From assembly GCF_004321985.1 (NCBI RefSeq), contig NZ_SCQN01000046.1, positions 124,001 to 188,000 on the forward strand: DNA of 64,000 bases, given 5' to 3'. The notes beneath the pieces were generated by a model, which made no database searches, was not told where the DNA came from, and was given only the letters and a program-made list of their open reading frames with translations. This document shows positions 42,797 through 53,559 of this stretch, in pieces (positions within the stretch are counted from its first letter, which is position 1; every line of letters begins with the position of its first letter). The DNA comes from Castellaniella sp. Lineage in GTDB: Bacteria > Pseudomonadota > Gammaproteobacteria > Burkholderiales > Burkholderiaceae_B. A program made the position numbers and the translations under genes.

Positions 42797-44319
42797 TATG
42801 CGTGTCCTGGAATGCGTTGGTGCCAGTCGGTGACCTGCTGGTAGCGGTCGGCGATGGCCAGCAGGTGGCCCTCGTCGAAGTAGCGGCCGACGATCTGTAA
42901 GCCGATGGGAAGTTGTCCGGATGGGCCGCCGAAACCGCAGGGAATGGACATGCCGGGCAGGCCGGCCAGACTCACGCCCAGGGTGTAGATGTCGGCCAGC
43001 CAGTCGGCGATGGGGTCCTGGCGGTTGTCGCCGATGCGGCGCGCCACGTCCGGCGTCACCGGCCCCATGATCACATCGCATTCAGCCGATAGCGCCCGCT
43101 GGAAATCGTCCACGATCATGCGTCGCACGCGCTGCGCCTGCAGGTAGTAGGCGTCGTAGTACCCGTGCGACAGCACATAGGTGCCCACCAGAATGCGGCG
43201 GCGGACTTCGTCGCCGAAGCCTTCGGTCCGCGAGCGGCTGGTCATGTCGATCAGGTCACTGTAGTGTTCGGCACGGTGGCCATACCGGACCCCGTCGTAG
43301 CGCGACAGGTTGCTGGAGGCTTCGGCCGGGGCGATCACGTAGTACGCGGGGATGGACAGCCGGGTGCGCGGCAGCGAGATATCCACGCGCGTCGCACCCA
43401 ACGATTCAAAGGTCTTCAGGGCTGATTCGATGGCGTCGCCCACGCATGCGGCCAGGCCCTCGTTGAAGAATTCACGCGGCACACCGATCCGCAGCCCCTG
43501 CAGTGGCCGGGCACCCGCCGCTGCGAAGCGGGACTGCGCGGCCGCGAAGTCGGCCTGGATGCGGCCGGCTGCGTTGGGCTCGCCGTCGCATGCTTCGAGG
43601 CTGGTGGAGTCGTTGCTATCGAACCCGCTCATGGCGTCCAGCATGGGCACCAGGTCGCGGGCGTTGCGCGCCAGCGGCCCGGCCTGGTCCAGGCTGGAGG
43701 CGTAGGCGATGATGCCATAGCGGGATACCGTACCGTAGGTGGGTTTGATGCCGCTCACCCCGCAGAGCGCCGCCGGCTGGCGCACCGATCCGCCCGTATC
43801 GGTGCCGGTGGCGGCCATGACCAAGTGTGCGGCCACCGCTGCCGCCGATCCGCCCGAAGAGCCGCCCGGCACCCGCTCGGGGTCCCATGGGTTGTGGACG
43901 GGACCGAAGGCGGAATTTTCGTTGCCCGAACCCATGGCGAATTCGTCGCAGCTCAGCTTGCCCAGCGAAACGGTCCCTGCCGTGCGCAGGTGATCCACGA
44001 CGGTTGCGTCGAAGGGGCTGGTGTAATGAGCCAGCATCTTGCTGGAAGCCGTGGTCCGCCAGCCGCGCGTGACAAACAGGTCCTTGTGGGCAATCGGGAT
44101 GCCTGTCAGCGGCCCGGCGGTTCCGGCCGTCAGCGCCTGGTCGGCTTCACGCGCCTGGGCCAGGGTGAGCTCGTCGTCGATGTGCAGGAAAACGTGGGAA
44201 TCGGTGTAGCTGCGGGCCGCCCGCAGGGCGTCGGTCGCCAGTTCGACCGCATTCACCCGTCGATCGCGCAATGCGAGGCTCAGATCCTGGATGCTGGAAA
44301 ATTCAGAAAGCGCAGTCAT
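42796..44319 (-). CDS. gatA: Amidotransferase subunit A
   Basis: GatA (507 residues) is the glutaminase/amidase subunit of the same complex. The amidase signature is clear: the catalytic lysine in IPIAHKDLF (about residue 81), [13 protein letters not shown] (cis-Ser and nucleophile Ser, about 155-165) and [13 protein letters not shown]. Ammonia released from glutamine is channelled to GatB. It lies four bases after gatC and is translationally coupled to gatB. Confidence 0.97.
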   Translation of the reverse strand: MTALSEFSSIQDLSLALRDRRVNAVELATDALRAARSYTDSHVFLHIDDELTLAQAREADQALTAGTAGPLTGIPIAHKDLFVTRGWRTTASSKMLAHYTSPFDATVVDHLRTAGTVSLGKLSCDEFAMGSGNENSAFGPVHNPWDPERVPGGSSGGSAAAVAAHLVMAATGTDTGGSVRQPAALCGVSGIKPTYGTVSRYGIIAYASSLDQAGPLARNARDLVPMLDAMSGFDSNDSTSLEACDGEPNAAGRIQADFAAAQSRFAAAGARPLQGLRIGVPREFFNEGLAACVGDAIESALKTFESLGATRVDISLPRTRLSIPAYYVIAPAEASSNLSRYDGVRYGHRAEHYSDLIDMTSRSRTEGFGDEVRRRILVGTYVLSHGYYDAYYLQAQRVRRMIVDDFQRALSAECDVIMGPVTPDVARRIGDNRQDPIADWLADIYTLGVSLAGLPGMSIPCGFGGPSGQLPIGLQIVGRYFDEGHLLAIADRYQQVTDWHQRIPGHA

Positions 44320-44323
44320 GGTT

Positions 44324-44632
44324 TCATTCGATGACGGTGGGGACCAGAAACAGGCCCTGGTGGGCGGCGGGCGCGTTGGTCATGCAGGCATCGCGCTGGT
44401 TCACGGTCTGCGCCGGTTCGGCGTCGTCGTCACGCAGGCGCAGGGCGATATCCTGGTGAGCGGCCAGGGGATGCGCCATGGGCTCTATGCCCTGGGTGTC
44501 GACGGCCTGCAGTTCCTGGATCAGGGCCAGGATCCGGGTCAGTTCCTGTTGAGCGCGTTGCTGGTCATCGGCCGTGAGCTGCAGCCCGGATAGCTGCGCC
44601 AGCCAGGCGATGTCCTGTTCGGTAAGTGCCAT
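44324..44632 (-). CDS. gatC: Amidotransferase subunit C
   Basis: GatC (102 residues) wraps around GatA and GatB to stabilise the complex. The typical [18 protein letters not shown] helix and IEPMAHPL segment are present. It is the first gene of the gatCAB operon; the promoter must lie in the region shared with divergent mreB. Confidence 0.93.
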   Translation of the reverse strand: MALTEQDIAWLAQLSGLQLTADDQQRAQQELTRILALIQELQAVDTQGIEPMAHPLAAHQDIALRLRDDDAEPAQTVNQRDACMTNAPAAHQGLFLVPTVIE

Positions 44633-45984
<1,352 letters not shown>

Positions 45985-46065
45985 TCCGCCTGCTGCTGCC
46001 CCGCCAGTTCCGGCCTGTGTCTGGACGATGGCGCGGGGCGGTCAGGCCATTGTTGCTGTCCTGCC

Positions 46066-46947
46066 ATGCGAGAACCGGGCAAACTGACACTCTTCAAGAC
46101 TGGGCCCAGCGTGGAAGTTCGCTTGGTGCTGCTGGTCGTGGTGTGTCTGGTCCTGGTGGTGGTGGATGCGCACTGGTCGGTGATGGCGCCAGCGCGACGC
46201 GCATTGGCGGTGGCGATCTATCCCTTCGAACGGGTGGTCCTGGCGCCGCGTGATGCGCTGGAATATTTCGACAGCTGGTCGCATGCTGCCACGCTCGCGC
46301 GTGACGAGCAGGATGCCTTGCGGCGCCAGCGTATCGAGATGGCGCAGCTTTCCACGCACTCGGCGCAGCTTGCTGCCGAAAACGAGCAGCTCCGGCGCCT
46401 GCTGAACGTTTCTGAGCGGATCTCACAGAAGTCCGTCGCGGTGGAAGTCTTCTACGTGCCGCCCAATGCCTTCAGCCATCGGCTGATCTTCAACAAGGGA
46501 TCGCGCGCCGGCATCGAACCTGGCATGCCGGTGATCGACGAAGGCGGGGTAGTCGGCCAGATCATTCGCGTGACGCCGTTCACCTCCGAGGCCGCGTTGC
46601 TGATCGATGATCAGGTATCCATTCCGGTGCAGGTGCTGCGCAATGGCTTGCGGCTGATCGCGTTTGGCAGTGACGAGGTCGGGAAGCTGGAGATCCGTTA
46701 TCTGTCGGGCAACGTCGACGTGAAGGCGGGCGACACGTTGGTGACCAGCGGCATTGGCGGTCTGTTTCCGGCGGGCTTGCCGGTCGGGCAGGTCGAAAAG
46801 GTTGATCACGACCCAGGCACCGGGTTTGGGATGGCGATCGCCGATCCGTTGTCCCATCCCGAGCGCTACCGGCATTTCCTGGTGTTGCAGGTGGATGTGA
46901 GCGACGTGCCGAATCCGGAGGAGATCGAGCATGAACTCGCCAACTAA
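46066..46947 (+). CDS. mreC: Rod shape-determining protein MreC
   Basis: A 293-residue bitopic protein with a membrane helix (about 15-35), a coiled coil (about 65-110) and a beta-barrel periplasmic domain (QIIRVTPFTSEAALLIDDQ, then GDTLVTSGIGGLFPAGLPVG). It bridges MreB and PBP2 in the elongasome. It overlaps the start of mreD by 17 bases. Confidence 0.95.
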   Translation: MREPGKLTLFKTGPSVEVRLVLLVVVCLVLVVVDAHWSVMAPARRALAVAIYPFERVVLAPRDALEYFDSWSHAATLARDEQDALRRQRIEMAQLSTHSAQLAAENEQLRRLLNVSERISQKSVAVEVFYVPPNAFSHRLIFNKGSRAGIEPGMPVIDEGGVVGQIIRVTPFTSEAALLIDDQVSIPVQVLRNGLRLIAFGSDEVGKLEIRYLSGNVDVKAGDTLVTSGIGGLFPAGLPVGQVEKVDHDPGTGFGMAIADPLSHPERYRHFLVLQVDVSDVPNPEEIEHELAN

Positions 46948-47497
46948 CCGGCCGGCACCGTCCTCGCTGATGGCATTGCAGCCCATCGACGCGGCGCCGT
47001 TTGCGCGGCCCGCGCCGGCGCTGTTGGTCTGGGGGTCGCTGCTGTTTGTCTGGATGGCTTCGCTGCTGCCCTGGCGGTTGTGGTCTCCGGTGCCCGATCT
47101 TCTCATGCTGGTGCTGGCTTTCTGGTGTCTGCATGAGCCCAACCGGGTGGGGCTGTTCACGGCCTTCGTGCTGGGCCTGCTCATGGACGTGCATGATTCC
47201 GGTCTGCTGGGCCTGCACGCGCTGTGCTATGTGCTGGTCGCCTACGGCATGCTCAGGTTGAACCGGCGACTGCAGCACTTCGGCTTCAATCCCTGGGTGC
47301 AGACGCTGCACGTGATGCCGGTGTTCGTCGTGGCGCTCATGGTGTCCCACTTGCTGGGGGCCTGGCTCAATGGCGAGTGGGTGGGGTGGGACTGGTTGTG
47401 GTCGGCCCTGATCACCAGCGCGCTCTGGCCGCTGGCCGATGTGCTTCTGCTGCTTTATCAGCGCCGCCTGGATGGCGGAGACGTCGGCTCCGTCTGA
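46931..47497 (+). CDS. mreD: Rod shape-determining protein MreD
   Basis: A 188-residue inner-membrane protein with five or six helices, the integral partner of MreC. Typical segments are PDLLMLVLAFWCLHEPNRVG and GLLMDVHDSGLLGLHALCY. The proline/alanine-rich N-terminus of about 30 residues is longer than in E. coli. It is followed after three bases by mrdA. Confidence 0.93.
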   Translation: MNSPTNRPAPSSLMALQPIDAAPFARPAPALLVWGSLLFVWMASLLPWRLWSPVPDLLMLVLAFWCLHEPNRVGLFTAFVLGLLMDVHDSGLLGLHALCYVLVAYGMLRLNRRLQHFGFNPWVQTLHVMPVFVVALMVSHLLGAWLNGEWVGWDWLWSALITSALWPLADVLLLLYQRRLDGGDVGSV

Positions 47498-47500
47498 ATC

Positions 47501-49525
47501 ATGTTCGAATTTCGCAAGACCAGCCAGCATCAGCGTCAGACGGTGTTGCTGCGTGCGTGGGTGGCGGGCCTGTTTGCGCTGGTCTGCCTGCTGTTGCTGG
47601 TGGGGCGGTTGTGGTTCCTGCAGGTGGTCCGCTATGACAATCTGTCCGCGCGTGCGGAACAGAACCGCATCGCGATCGTGCCGATTCCGCCCCGACGGGG
47701 CCAGATCATGGACCGCAACGGAGTGGTGCTGGCGCGTAACGAACGCGATTACACGCTGCTGGTGACCCGGGCGCAGATCAAAGGCAACGTGGAGTCCGTG
47801 CTGGACCGGCTGGGAGCCCTGGTCTACATCAGTGCGGGTGATCGGCGCAAATTCCTGCGGCTCTATCAGCAGAGCGGCCGTTATGCACCGGTCCTGCTGC
47901 GCAACAACCTGAACGACATCGAGGCCTCGTGGTTCGCGGTACATGCCTATCAGTTTCCGGGCGTGAGCCTGGAGGCGCGCTGGGTCCGGTCCTATCCAGG
48001 GCATGAGTCCGCCGCCCATGTGCTGGGGTTCGTGGGGCGGATCTCCGAAGAAGACGAGCAGCATCTGGAAGACACCGGCCAGTCGGGCAATTATCGCGGC
48101 ACACAGGTGATGGGCAAGAAGGGCATCGAGAAGACCTGGGAGAAAACGCTGCACGGCCGCACCGGTGTGGAAGAACTCGAGGTCACTGCGACCGGTCGGC
48201 CGGTCCGGGAGCTGAGCCGCACCGATCCCATCCCCGGGTCGAACCTGGAGCTCTCGCTGGACATCGGTTTGCAGAGGCTTGCCGAGTCGCAATTCGAGGG
48301 CAAGCGCGGCGCGCTGGTGGCGATTGCGCCCAAGACAGGCGAGGTGCTGGCCTTCGTTTCAGCCCCGTCCTTCGATCCCAACCTGTTCGTCGATGGCATC
48401 GACGTGGAGAACTGGAAGAAGCTGAACGACTCTCCCGATCATCCGCTCATCAATCGCCCTCTGTATGGCACCTACCCGATAGGCTCCACCTACAAGCCGT
48501 TCGTTGCGCTGGCTGCATTGCAGATGGGGGTGCGCTCGCCCACCGAACTGATTCCTGACCCCGGATATTTCGAGCTGGCTGGCCAGAAATTTCGCAATGC
48601 CGCCGGTGCCGTGTACGGGCCGACGGACATGCACAAGGCCATCGTCAAATCCTCGGACACCTACTTCTTCTCGCTGGGTGCCATCATGGATGTGGACAAG
48701 CTGCACGATTTCTCGAAGCAGTTCGGGTTCGGACAGATCACCGGCATCGATCTGGACGGCGAGCGCCGGGGTGTGCTGCCGTCGCGCGCCTGGAAGCGCA
48801 AGGCCTACAAAAAGCCGTCACAACAGCACTGGTACCGCGGGGAGACCGTCTCGGTGACAGTCGGGCAGGGCTACAACGCCTTCACCCTGCTGCAGCTTGC
48901 GCAAGCGACGTCCGTCCTGGCGAACAATGGTGTCTACATGAAGCCGCACCTGGTGCGTCGCATCATCGATCCCATCACGGGGCGCTTCAGCTATCCGGTG
49001 ACCGGGCCGCAATACACCATCAAGCTGGATCCCAAGAACCTGAAAATCATCCGTGACGCCATGGTGGATGTGGTCCGCCAGGGGACCGCGCGGCAGGCGT
49101 TCGTCGGCGCAACCTACCAGGCGGCCGGCAAGACCGGAACCGCTCAGGTCTACAGCCTGAGGGGGGCCAAGTACAGGTCTCATTCCGTGGATGAACGCTT
49201 GCGTGATCACGCGCTGTTCATGGCTTACGCGCCAGCCGACGACCCTCAGATTGCCGTGGCCCTGATCGTGGAGAACGGCGGCTGGGGCGCGTCGGTGGCG
49301 GCGCCCATTGCGCGCAAGGTATTCGATTATTGGCTGGCTCCGGCGCGCGTGGCCGCCCGTCAGCAGAAGCAGCAGGCCGAAGATGCTGCCCGCACCCAGG
49401 TCATCAAGGCGTCGGGCCGGCCTGAGACCGCGCCTGCTCCCGATGATGAGGAGGCCCCCGAACCTGCGCCGCTGCCCGATGGCAGTGATGAGCCTGTGAG
49501 CGGCACTCAAGAGGACACCCAATGA
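47501..49525 (+). CDS. mrdA: Penicillin-binding protein 2 (peptidoglycan transpeptidase)
   Basis: PBP2 cross-links peptidoglycan during side-wall elongation. The 674-residue product has one membrane helix (about 22-42), a pedestal domain and a C-terminal transpeptidase domain. The active-site serine lies in STYKPF, with the SSDTYFF (SxN-like) and GKTGTAQ (KTG) boxes. An extension after the catalytic domain (about 610-674) is rich in Gln, Ala, Pro and Glu (acidic tail), longer than in E. coli. Its stop overlaps the rodA start by four bases. Confidence 0.96.
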   Translation: MFEFRKTSQHQRQTVLLRAWVAGLFALVCLLLLVGRLWFLQVVRYDNLSARAEQNRIAIVPIPPRRGQIMDRNGVVLARNERDYTLLVTRAQIKGNVESVLDRLGALVYISAGDRRKFLRLYQQSGRYAPVLLRNNLNDIEASWFAVHAYQFPGVSLEARWVRSYPGHESAAHVLGFVGRISEEDEQHLEDTGQSGNYRGTQVMGKKGIEKTWEKTLHGRTGVEELEVTATGRPVRELSRTDPIPGSNLELSLDIGLQRLAESQFEGKRGALVAIAPKTGEVLAFVSAPSFDPNLFVDGIDVENWKKLNDSPDHPLINRPLYGTYPIGSTYKPFVALAALQMGVRSPTELIPDPGYFELAGQKFRNAAGAVYGPTDMHKAIVKSSDTYFFSLGAIMDVDKLHDFSKQFGFGQITGIDLDGERRGVLPSRAWKRKAYKKPSQQHWYRGETVSVTVGQGYNAFTLLQLAQATSVLANNGVYMKPHLVRRIIDPITGRFSYPVTGPQYTIKLDPKNLKIIRDAMVDVVRQGTARQAFVGATYQAAGKTGTAQVYSLRGAKYRSHSVDERLRDHALFMAYAPADDPQIAVALIVENGGWGASVAAPIARKVFDYWLAPARVAARQQKQQAEDAARTQVIKASGRPETAPAPDDEEAPEPAPLPDGSDEPVSGTQEDTQ

Positions 49526-50661
49526 AAATGCTCGTCCTGGCAGTCCGCCGCATGTTTGCCGTGCTGGACTGGCCGTTGCTTGCGCTGCTCGTCGTGATGG
49601 CTCTGGTCGGCATGGCGACCATGCATTCGGCCGTCGGCAACACGGACTGGCGTTTTTCCGACCAGTTGCGCAACTTCCTGATTGCCTTCGTGGTGATGTG
49701 GTGTGTGGCGCTGTTGCGGCCGACCTGGGTCCTAAAGGCGGCGCCCTACATCTACATTCTGGGCATTGCCATGCTGGTCGCCGTCACGCTGTTCGGGGTG
49801 ACCAGCAAGGGTGCGACCCGCTGGCTGGATGTGGGAGTGGCGCGCATCCAGCCTTCGGAAATGATGAAGATTGCCGTGCCGCTGATGCTGGCCTGGTATT
49901 TCCAGCGTCAGTCCGTGAACCGTATCCGCATCCGGGATTTCCTGGTGGCCAGCCTGCTGCTGGCCATTCCGGCGGCTCTCATCATCGAGCAGCCGGACCT
50001 GGGTACTGCGCTGCTGGTGCTGGCCTCCGGGTTTTGCGTCATGTACTTTGGCGGGCTCTCGTTCAAGCTGCTCATTCCGGTGGTTCTGGTGGCCGCCGTC
50101 GGACTGGGAACGCTCGTGACATACGAGGACCAAATCTGTCAGCCGGATGTGGACTGGGTCGTCCTGCATGACTACCAGAAGTACCGCGTCTGCGTGCTGC
50201 TCAATCCCGGGACTGATCCACTGGGCAAAGGCTTCCACACCATCCAGTCCATGATTGCGGTGGGCTCGGGCGGGGTCTACGGCAAGGGCTACATGCAGGG
50301 GACCCAATCCCACCTGGATTTCGTTCCGGAGCGGACCACGGATTTCATCTTTTCTGTGTTCGCCGAGGAGTTCGGCCTGTATGGCGGCGTGGCGCTACTG
50401 GCGCTCTATGCGCTGCTGGTGTTTCGCGGTCTCAGCATTACGGTGCGTGCGCCCAGTCAGTTCGGGCGGCTGGTGGGTGGTGCCATGTCCATGATGATGT
50501 TCGTCTATGTGTTCGTGAATGTGGGCATGGTGACCGGGGTGTTGCCGGTAGTGGGCGTTCCGCTACCTTTCATGAGCTATGGCGGCACGGCGCTGATCAC
50601 GCTCGGGGTGGCCTGCGGGCTGCTCATGAGCATAGGGTCGGACCGTCCTCGGGCGGTGTAG
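49522..50661 (+). CDS. rodA: SEDS peptidoglycan polymerase RodA
   Basis: A 379-residue SEDS glycosyltransferase with about ten helices that polymerises lipid II together with PBP2. SEDS landmarks are GATRWLDVG, QPSEMMKI, IEQPDLGTALL and the final PFMSYGGTALI. It ends the cell-shape operon and is convergent with mutY (15-bp gap). Confidence 0.96.
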   Translation: MKMLVLAVRRMFAVLDWPLLALLVVMALVGMATMHSAVGNTDWRFSDQLRNFLIAFVVMWCVALLRPTWVLKAAPYIYILGIAMLVAVTLFGVTSKGATRWLDVGVARIQPSEMMKIAVPLMLAWYFQRQSVNRIRIRDFLVASLLLAIPAALIIEQPDLGTALLVLASGFCVMYFGGLSFKLLIPVVLVAAVGLGTLVTYEDQICQPDVDWVVLHDYQKYRVCVLLNPGTDPLGKGFHTIQSMIAVGSGGVYGKGYMQGTQSHLDFVPERTTDFIFSVFAEEFGLYGGVALLALYALLVFRGLSITVRAPSQFGRLVGGAMSMMMFVYVFVNVGMVTGVLPVVGVPLPFMSYGGTALITLGVACGLLMSIGSDRPRAV

Positions 50662-50676
50662 GCACCGCCCGTGTGG

Positions 50677-51786
50677 TCAGGTCGGATCGGGGTAGAGGCC
50701 CGCGAGCAGCCGCGCCACCGGGGTCGGCATTCCCCGGTCGCGCAGGGTCTGGACCGAGACCCAGGCATGTCCGGACGGCGTGGCCGGGGCGGGGGCGTCG
50801 GGGACGCGCAGCAGCCAGGGCTGCAGATGCAGCCGGAAGTGCGTGAAGACGTGGTCGAAGGCGGCCAGCTTTTCCGGTGTGGGGGTCCCGGACGGCAGTT
50901 TCGGGCAAAAATCGGCCATCTGGTCCTGGGTCTCGAATTGCGGTAACGACCACAGCCCACCCCAGATGCCTCGTTCGGGGCGCCGTTGCAGCAGTACATT
51001 CGTGCCGCGCTGCACAATCAGCAGGTGGCAGGACTGCTGGGGTTGCTGGCGTCTGGCGCGCGCCCGTGGCAGCTCGTGCTGGCGGCCCTGGATCCGGGCC
51101 ATGCAGTCGTCTGCGAGCGGGCAGTGCGCGCAATCCGGATTCGTGCGCGTACACACGGTGGCACCCAGGTCCATCTGGCCCTGTGTATAGGCCCGCATGT
51201 CCAGGTCGAGCGGGGACTGTGCCAGCCATTCCCGGGCCCAGGTCCACAGTTGTCGCGTTGAAGCGCTGGTCCCCGGATCCTCCTCCAGCGCGTGGTGCCG
51301 CGCCAGGACCCGGCGTACGTTCCCGTCCAGGATCGCGGCCCGCTCGCCGTAGGCGAAGGCGGCGATGGCCGCCGCCGTCGACGGGCCAATGCCCGGCAGC
51401 TCGGCCAGGCCTGCGGCGTTGGGTGGAAAGCGCCCGCCGTAGACGTCGCATACCGCCTGTGCGCAGCGGTGCAGGTTGCGCGCCCGGGCGTAGTACCCCA
51501 AGCCGGCCCAGGCTTGCAGGACCGCGTCCAGCGGTGCGCCGGCCAGAGCCCGCACGTCGGGGAAGCGGGCGAGAAAATTCCGATAATAGGGGATGACCGT
51601 ATTCGCCTGCGTCTGCTGCAGCATGGTTTCAGACAGCCAGATGGGATAGGGGTCATGGGTCGCCTGCCAGGGCAGTTCGTGGCGCCCGCTGCGAATCTGC
51701 CAGGCCGCAATGCGCGACGCTGGGTCGCGCATTGCAGCGGGGGTGGTCTCCTGGTCGCGGGGAAGACCGCCGTGCGCTGATTTCAT
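50677..51786 (-). CDS. mutY: A/G-specific adenine glycosylase
   Basis: MutY removes adenine mispaired with 8-oxoguanine. The 369-residue product has the helix-hairpin-helix ELPGIGPSTAAAI, the catalytic aspartate in ILDGNVRRVL, and a [4Fe-4S] cluster with C-x6-C-x2-C-x5-C spacing (CTRTNPDC, AHC, PLADDC). A C-terminal NUDIX-like domain for 8-oxoG recognition (about 230-369) includes RGIWGGLWSLPQFE. The ATG at 51786 overlaps the ftsX stop (ATGA). The open frame that extends further upstream is antisense to ftsX coding logic and not part of the protein. Confidence 0.96.
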   Translation of the reverse strand: MKSAHGGLPRDQETTPAAMRDPASRIAAWQIRSGRHELPWQATHDPYPIWLSETMLQQTQANTVIPYYRNFLARFPDVRALAGAPLDAVLQAWAGLGYYARARNLHRCAQAVCDVYGGRFPPNAAGLAELPGIGPSTAAAIAAFAYGERAAILDGNVRRVLARHHALEEDPGTSASTRQLWTWAREWLAQSPLDLDMRAYTQGQMDLGATVCTRTNPDCAHCPLADDCMARIQGRQHELPRARARRQQPQQSCHLLIVQRGTNVLLQRRPERGIWGGLWSLPQFETQDQMADFCPKLPSGTPTPEKLAAFDHVFTHFRLHLQPWLLRVPDAPAPATPSGHAWVSVQTLRDRGMPTPVARLLAGLYPDPT

Positions 51787-52694
51787 CAGAATTGCGTGTG
51801 GCGCGTGACGGACAGCCGCGCGGCGACAGCCCCCATAATGATGATGAGCGCGCCCCACAGCACCAGATCCGGGACAGCCGGCAAGTGAATCACCCATTCG
51901 ATGCCATAGCTGTGGGCGAACTTGTTCAGGATCGCGTTCAGCGGGATGAGTGATGCGCGGGCCAGCAACACCGCTACCGCGCTGGCGGCCAGTCCCGTCA
52001 GTGCCCCCAGGTACAGGAACGGACGGCGCACGAATGATTCGGTCGCGCCCACCAGCCGCGCTACAGCGATTTCCTCGCGCTGTGTGAGCGCTTGCAGCCG
52101 TACGGTGTTGAAGACGGTCGCCAGCACCACCACTGCGACGGCGATCGCCAGCAGACCCAACCCCAAGCGCAGGAACGACAGCAGAGACTCCAGCCGGCGG
52201 ACCCACTCGCTGTCCATCTGGACGTGGGCGACGCCGGGCCATTGCTCCCAGGTTCGGGTCAGGTTCGCGGCATCCTGTGCAGGAGAGGCTGAATCGCGTA
52301 GTGTGACCACGATGGCGTCCGGCAGCGGGTTCTCCGGCAATGCGTCCAGCGCCTGCGCCCACGCGGGATCCGCCCGGAGTTGTGCCATCGCCTGGTCGCG
52401 TGGCAGCAGCCGTGCCTGGGCGATGTGGCTGCCCGACTCCTGCTGGATGCGGGCAAGCAGTGCCTGCTGGTCCGCTGTGCTGGTCCGCGGTGCCAGGAAC
52501 AGCGTCAGCTCAGGCGTGACGGCGAGCTGGCGGGTCAGCGGCTGACTGGATTCCAACACGGCGGCGCCCAGAATGGGGACCGTGAGCATGAGCGCGATGA
52601 CCACGATGTTCGCCAGCGACGAGAGGGGGTGCAGCCTCAGCCGGTGCAGGGCGACTCGCAAGGCGTAGCGGTGGTGGCGCAGCCAGCGGTTCAT
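51786..52694 (-). CDS. ftsX: Cell division ABC transporter permease subunit FtsX
   Basis: A 302-residue membrane protein with four predicted helices (about 23-43, 170-195, 225-245 and 270-290) and one large periplasmic loop between the first two. It works with FtsE at the division site to control peptidoglycan hydrolases. The FtsX block VRLQALTQREEIAVARLVGA is conserved. It overlaps ftsE by four bases upstream and mutY downstream. Confidence 0.95.
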   Translation of the reverse strand: MNRWLRHHRYALRVALHRLRLHPLSSLANIVVIALMLTVPILGAAVLESSQPLTRQLAVTPELTLFLAPRTSTADQQALLARIQQESGSHIAQARLLPRDQAMAQLRADPAWAQALDALPENPLPDAIVVTLRDSASPAQDAANLTRTWEQWPGVAHVQMDSEWVRRLESLLSFLRLGLGLLAIAVAVVVLATVFNTVRLQALTQREEIAVARLVGATESFVRRPFLYLGALTGLAASAVAVLLARASLIPLNAILNKFAHSYGIEWVIHLPAVPDLVLWGALIIIMGAVAARLSVTRHTQF

Positions 52695-53362
52695 GCCGGT
52701 ACCCCCGGAAAGTCGTTGAACCGGCCGCCGTCGATGTGCAGCGTGCGCTGTGCATAGTGGGCCATGAGTGCCGTGTCGTGCGAGGCGATCAGCGTGGTGG
52801 CTCCTACCTGGTTGAAGTCGCGAAAGACATCCATGATGCGTACTGCGCTGGCGTGATCCAGGTTTGCGGTGGGCTCATCCGCGATCAGGATGGTGGGGCG
52901 GCCGACGATGGCGCGCGCGATGGCCAGGCGCTGCTGCTCGCCACCCGACATTTCGATGGGGCGGAGGTCTTCCTTGCCGCGCAGGCCGACCTTCTCCATG
53001 GCGGCGCGGGCCCGTGTGCCCGCCGTACCCCGATCCAGGCCGATCACGTTCAGGGGCAGCATCACGTTGTCGAGCGCCGTGCGGTCGAACAGCAGGTGGG
53101 CATCCTGCAAGATGAGTCCGACCGTGCGTCGCAGGTAGGGGCGCGCGCGCGCCGCCAGGCGGTCGATGCGGTGGCCGTTCACCGTGACGGATCCGCGGCT
53201 GGGCGGCTCCAGCCCCCCGACCAGCTTGAGCAGGGTGGACTTGCCGGCACCCGAGGGCCCGGAGACGAAAACGAACTCTCCGGGTGCGACGTGGAAGTTG
53301 ACGTCGGCCAGGATGTTTCGGCTGCGCCCGAACGACTTGAAGACGTGCTGGAACTCGATCAT
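52691..53362 (-). CDS. ftsE: Cell division ATP-binding protein FtsE
   Basis: A 223-residue ABC ATPase, partner of FtsX in septal peptidoglycan remodelling. Walker A is GPSGAGKST, the signature is MSGGEQQRLAIARA, and Walker B is ILIADEPTANLD. The ATG at 53362 (MIEFQHVFKSFG) gives the usual family length; earlier in-frame starts are not supported. It heads the ftsE-ftsX-mutY operon and is divergent from aapJ, with a perfect palindrome GGGATATCCC at 53425-53434 between them. Confidence 0.96.
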   Translation of the reverse strand: MIEFQHVFKSFGRSRNILADVNFHVAPGEFVFVSGPSGAGKSTLLKLVGGLEPPSRGSVTVNGHRIDRLAARARPYLRRTVGLILQDAHLLFDRTALDNVMLPLNVIGLDRGTAGTRARAAMEKVGLRGKEDLRPIEMSGGEQQRLAIARAIVGRPTILIADEPTANLDHASAVRIMDVFRDFNQVGATTLIASHDTALMAHYAQRTLHIDGGRFNDFPGVPA

Positions 53363-53559
53363 GCGTGTCCTGAGAAAACGTCGCAGCATCAGTATCCCGC
53401 AACGTAGTAAAGTCTGTAGCTGCAGGGATATCCCCCATATTTGGGCTGCCAGTATCACGCTACGATTCGGCCTGATGGAGCGATTCCACAAGATTGTATT
53501 CCGTCTCATTCAACGCTACCTGCAACGAAGACAGGAAATTCTGGAAGAAGGGAAGAATC

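Noticed and set aside
46580-48292. A 570-codon minus-strand open frame
   Set aside because: It lies antisense to mreC, mreD and mrdA, has the low-complexity His/Gln/Arg-rich composition typical of a shadow frame in GC-rich DNA, and has no recognised domain.
50677-52362. N-terminal extension of mutY up to 52362
   Set aside because: The added codons lie within ftsX in another frame. The ATG at 51786 overlaps the ftsX stop and gives the normal family length.
53425-53434. GGGATATCCC palindrome between ftsE and aapJ as an operator finding
   Set aside because: It is perfect, but at 10 bp and single copy it can easily occur by chance. It is mentioned only in the ftsE entry.
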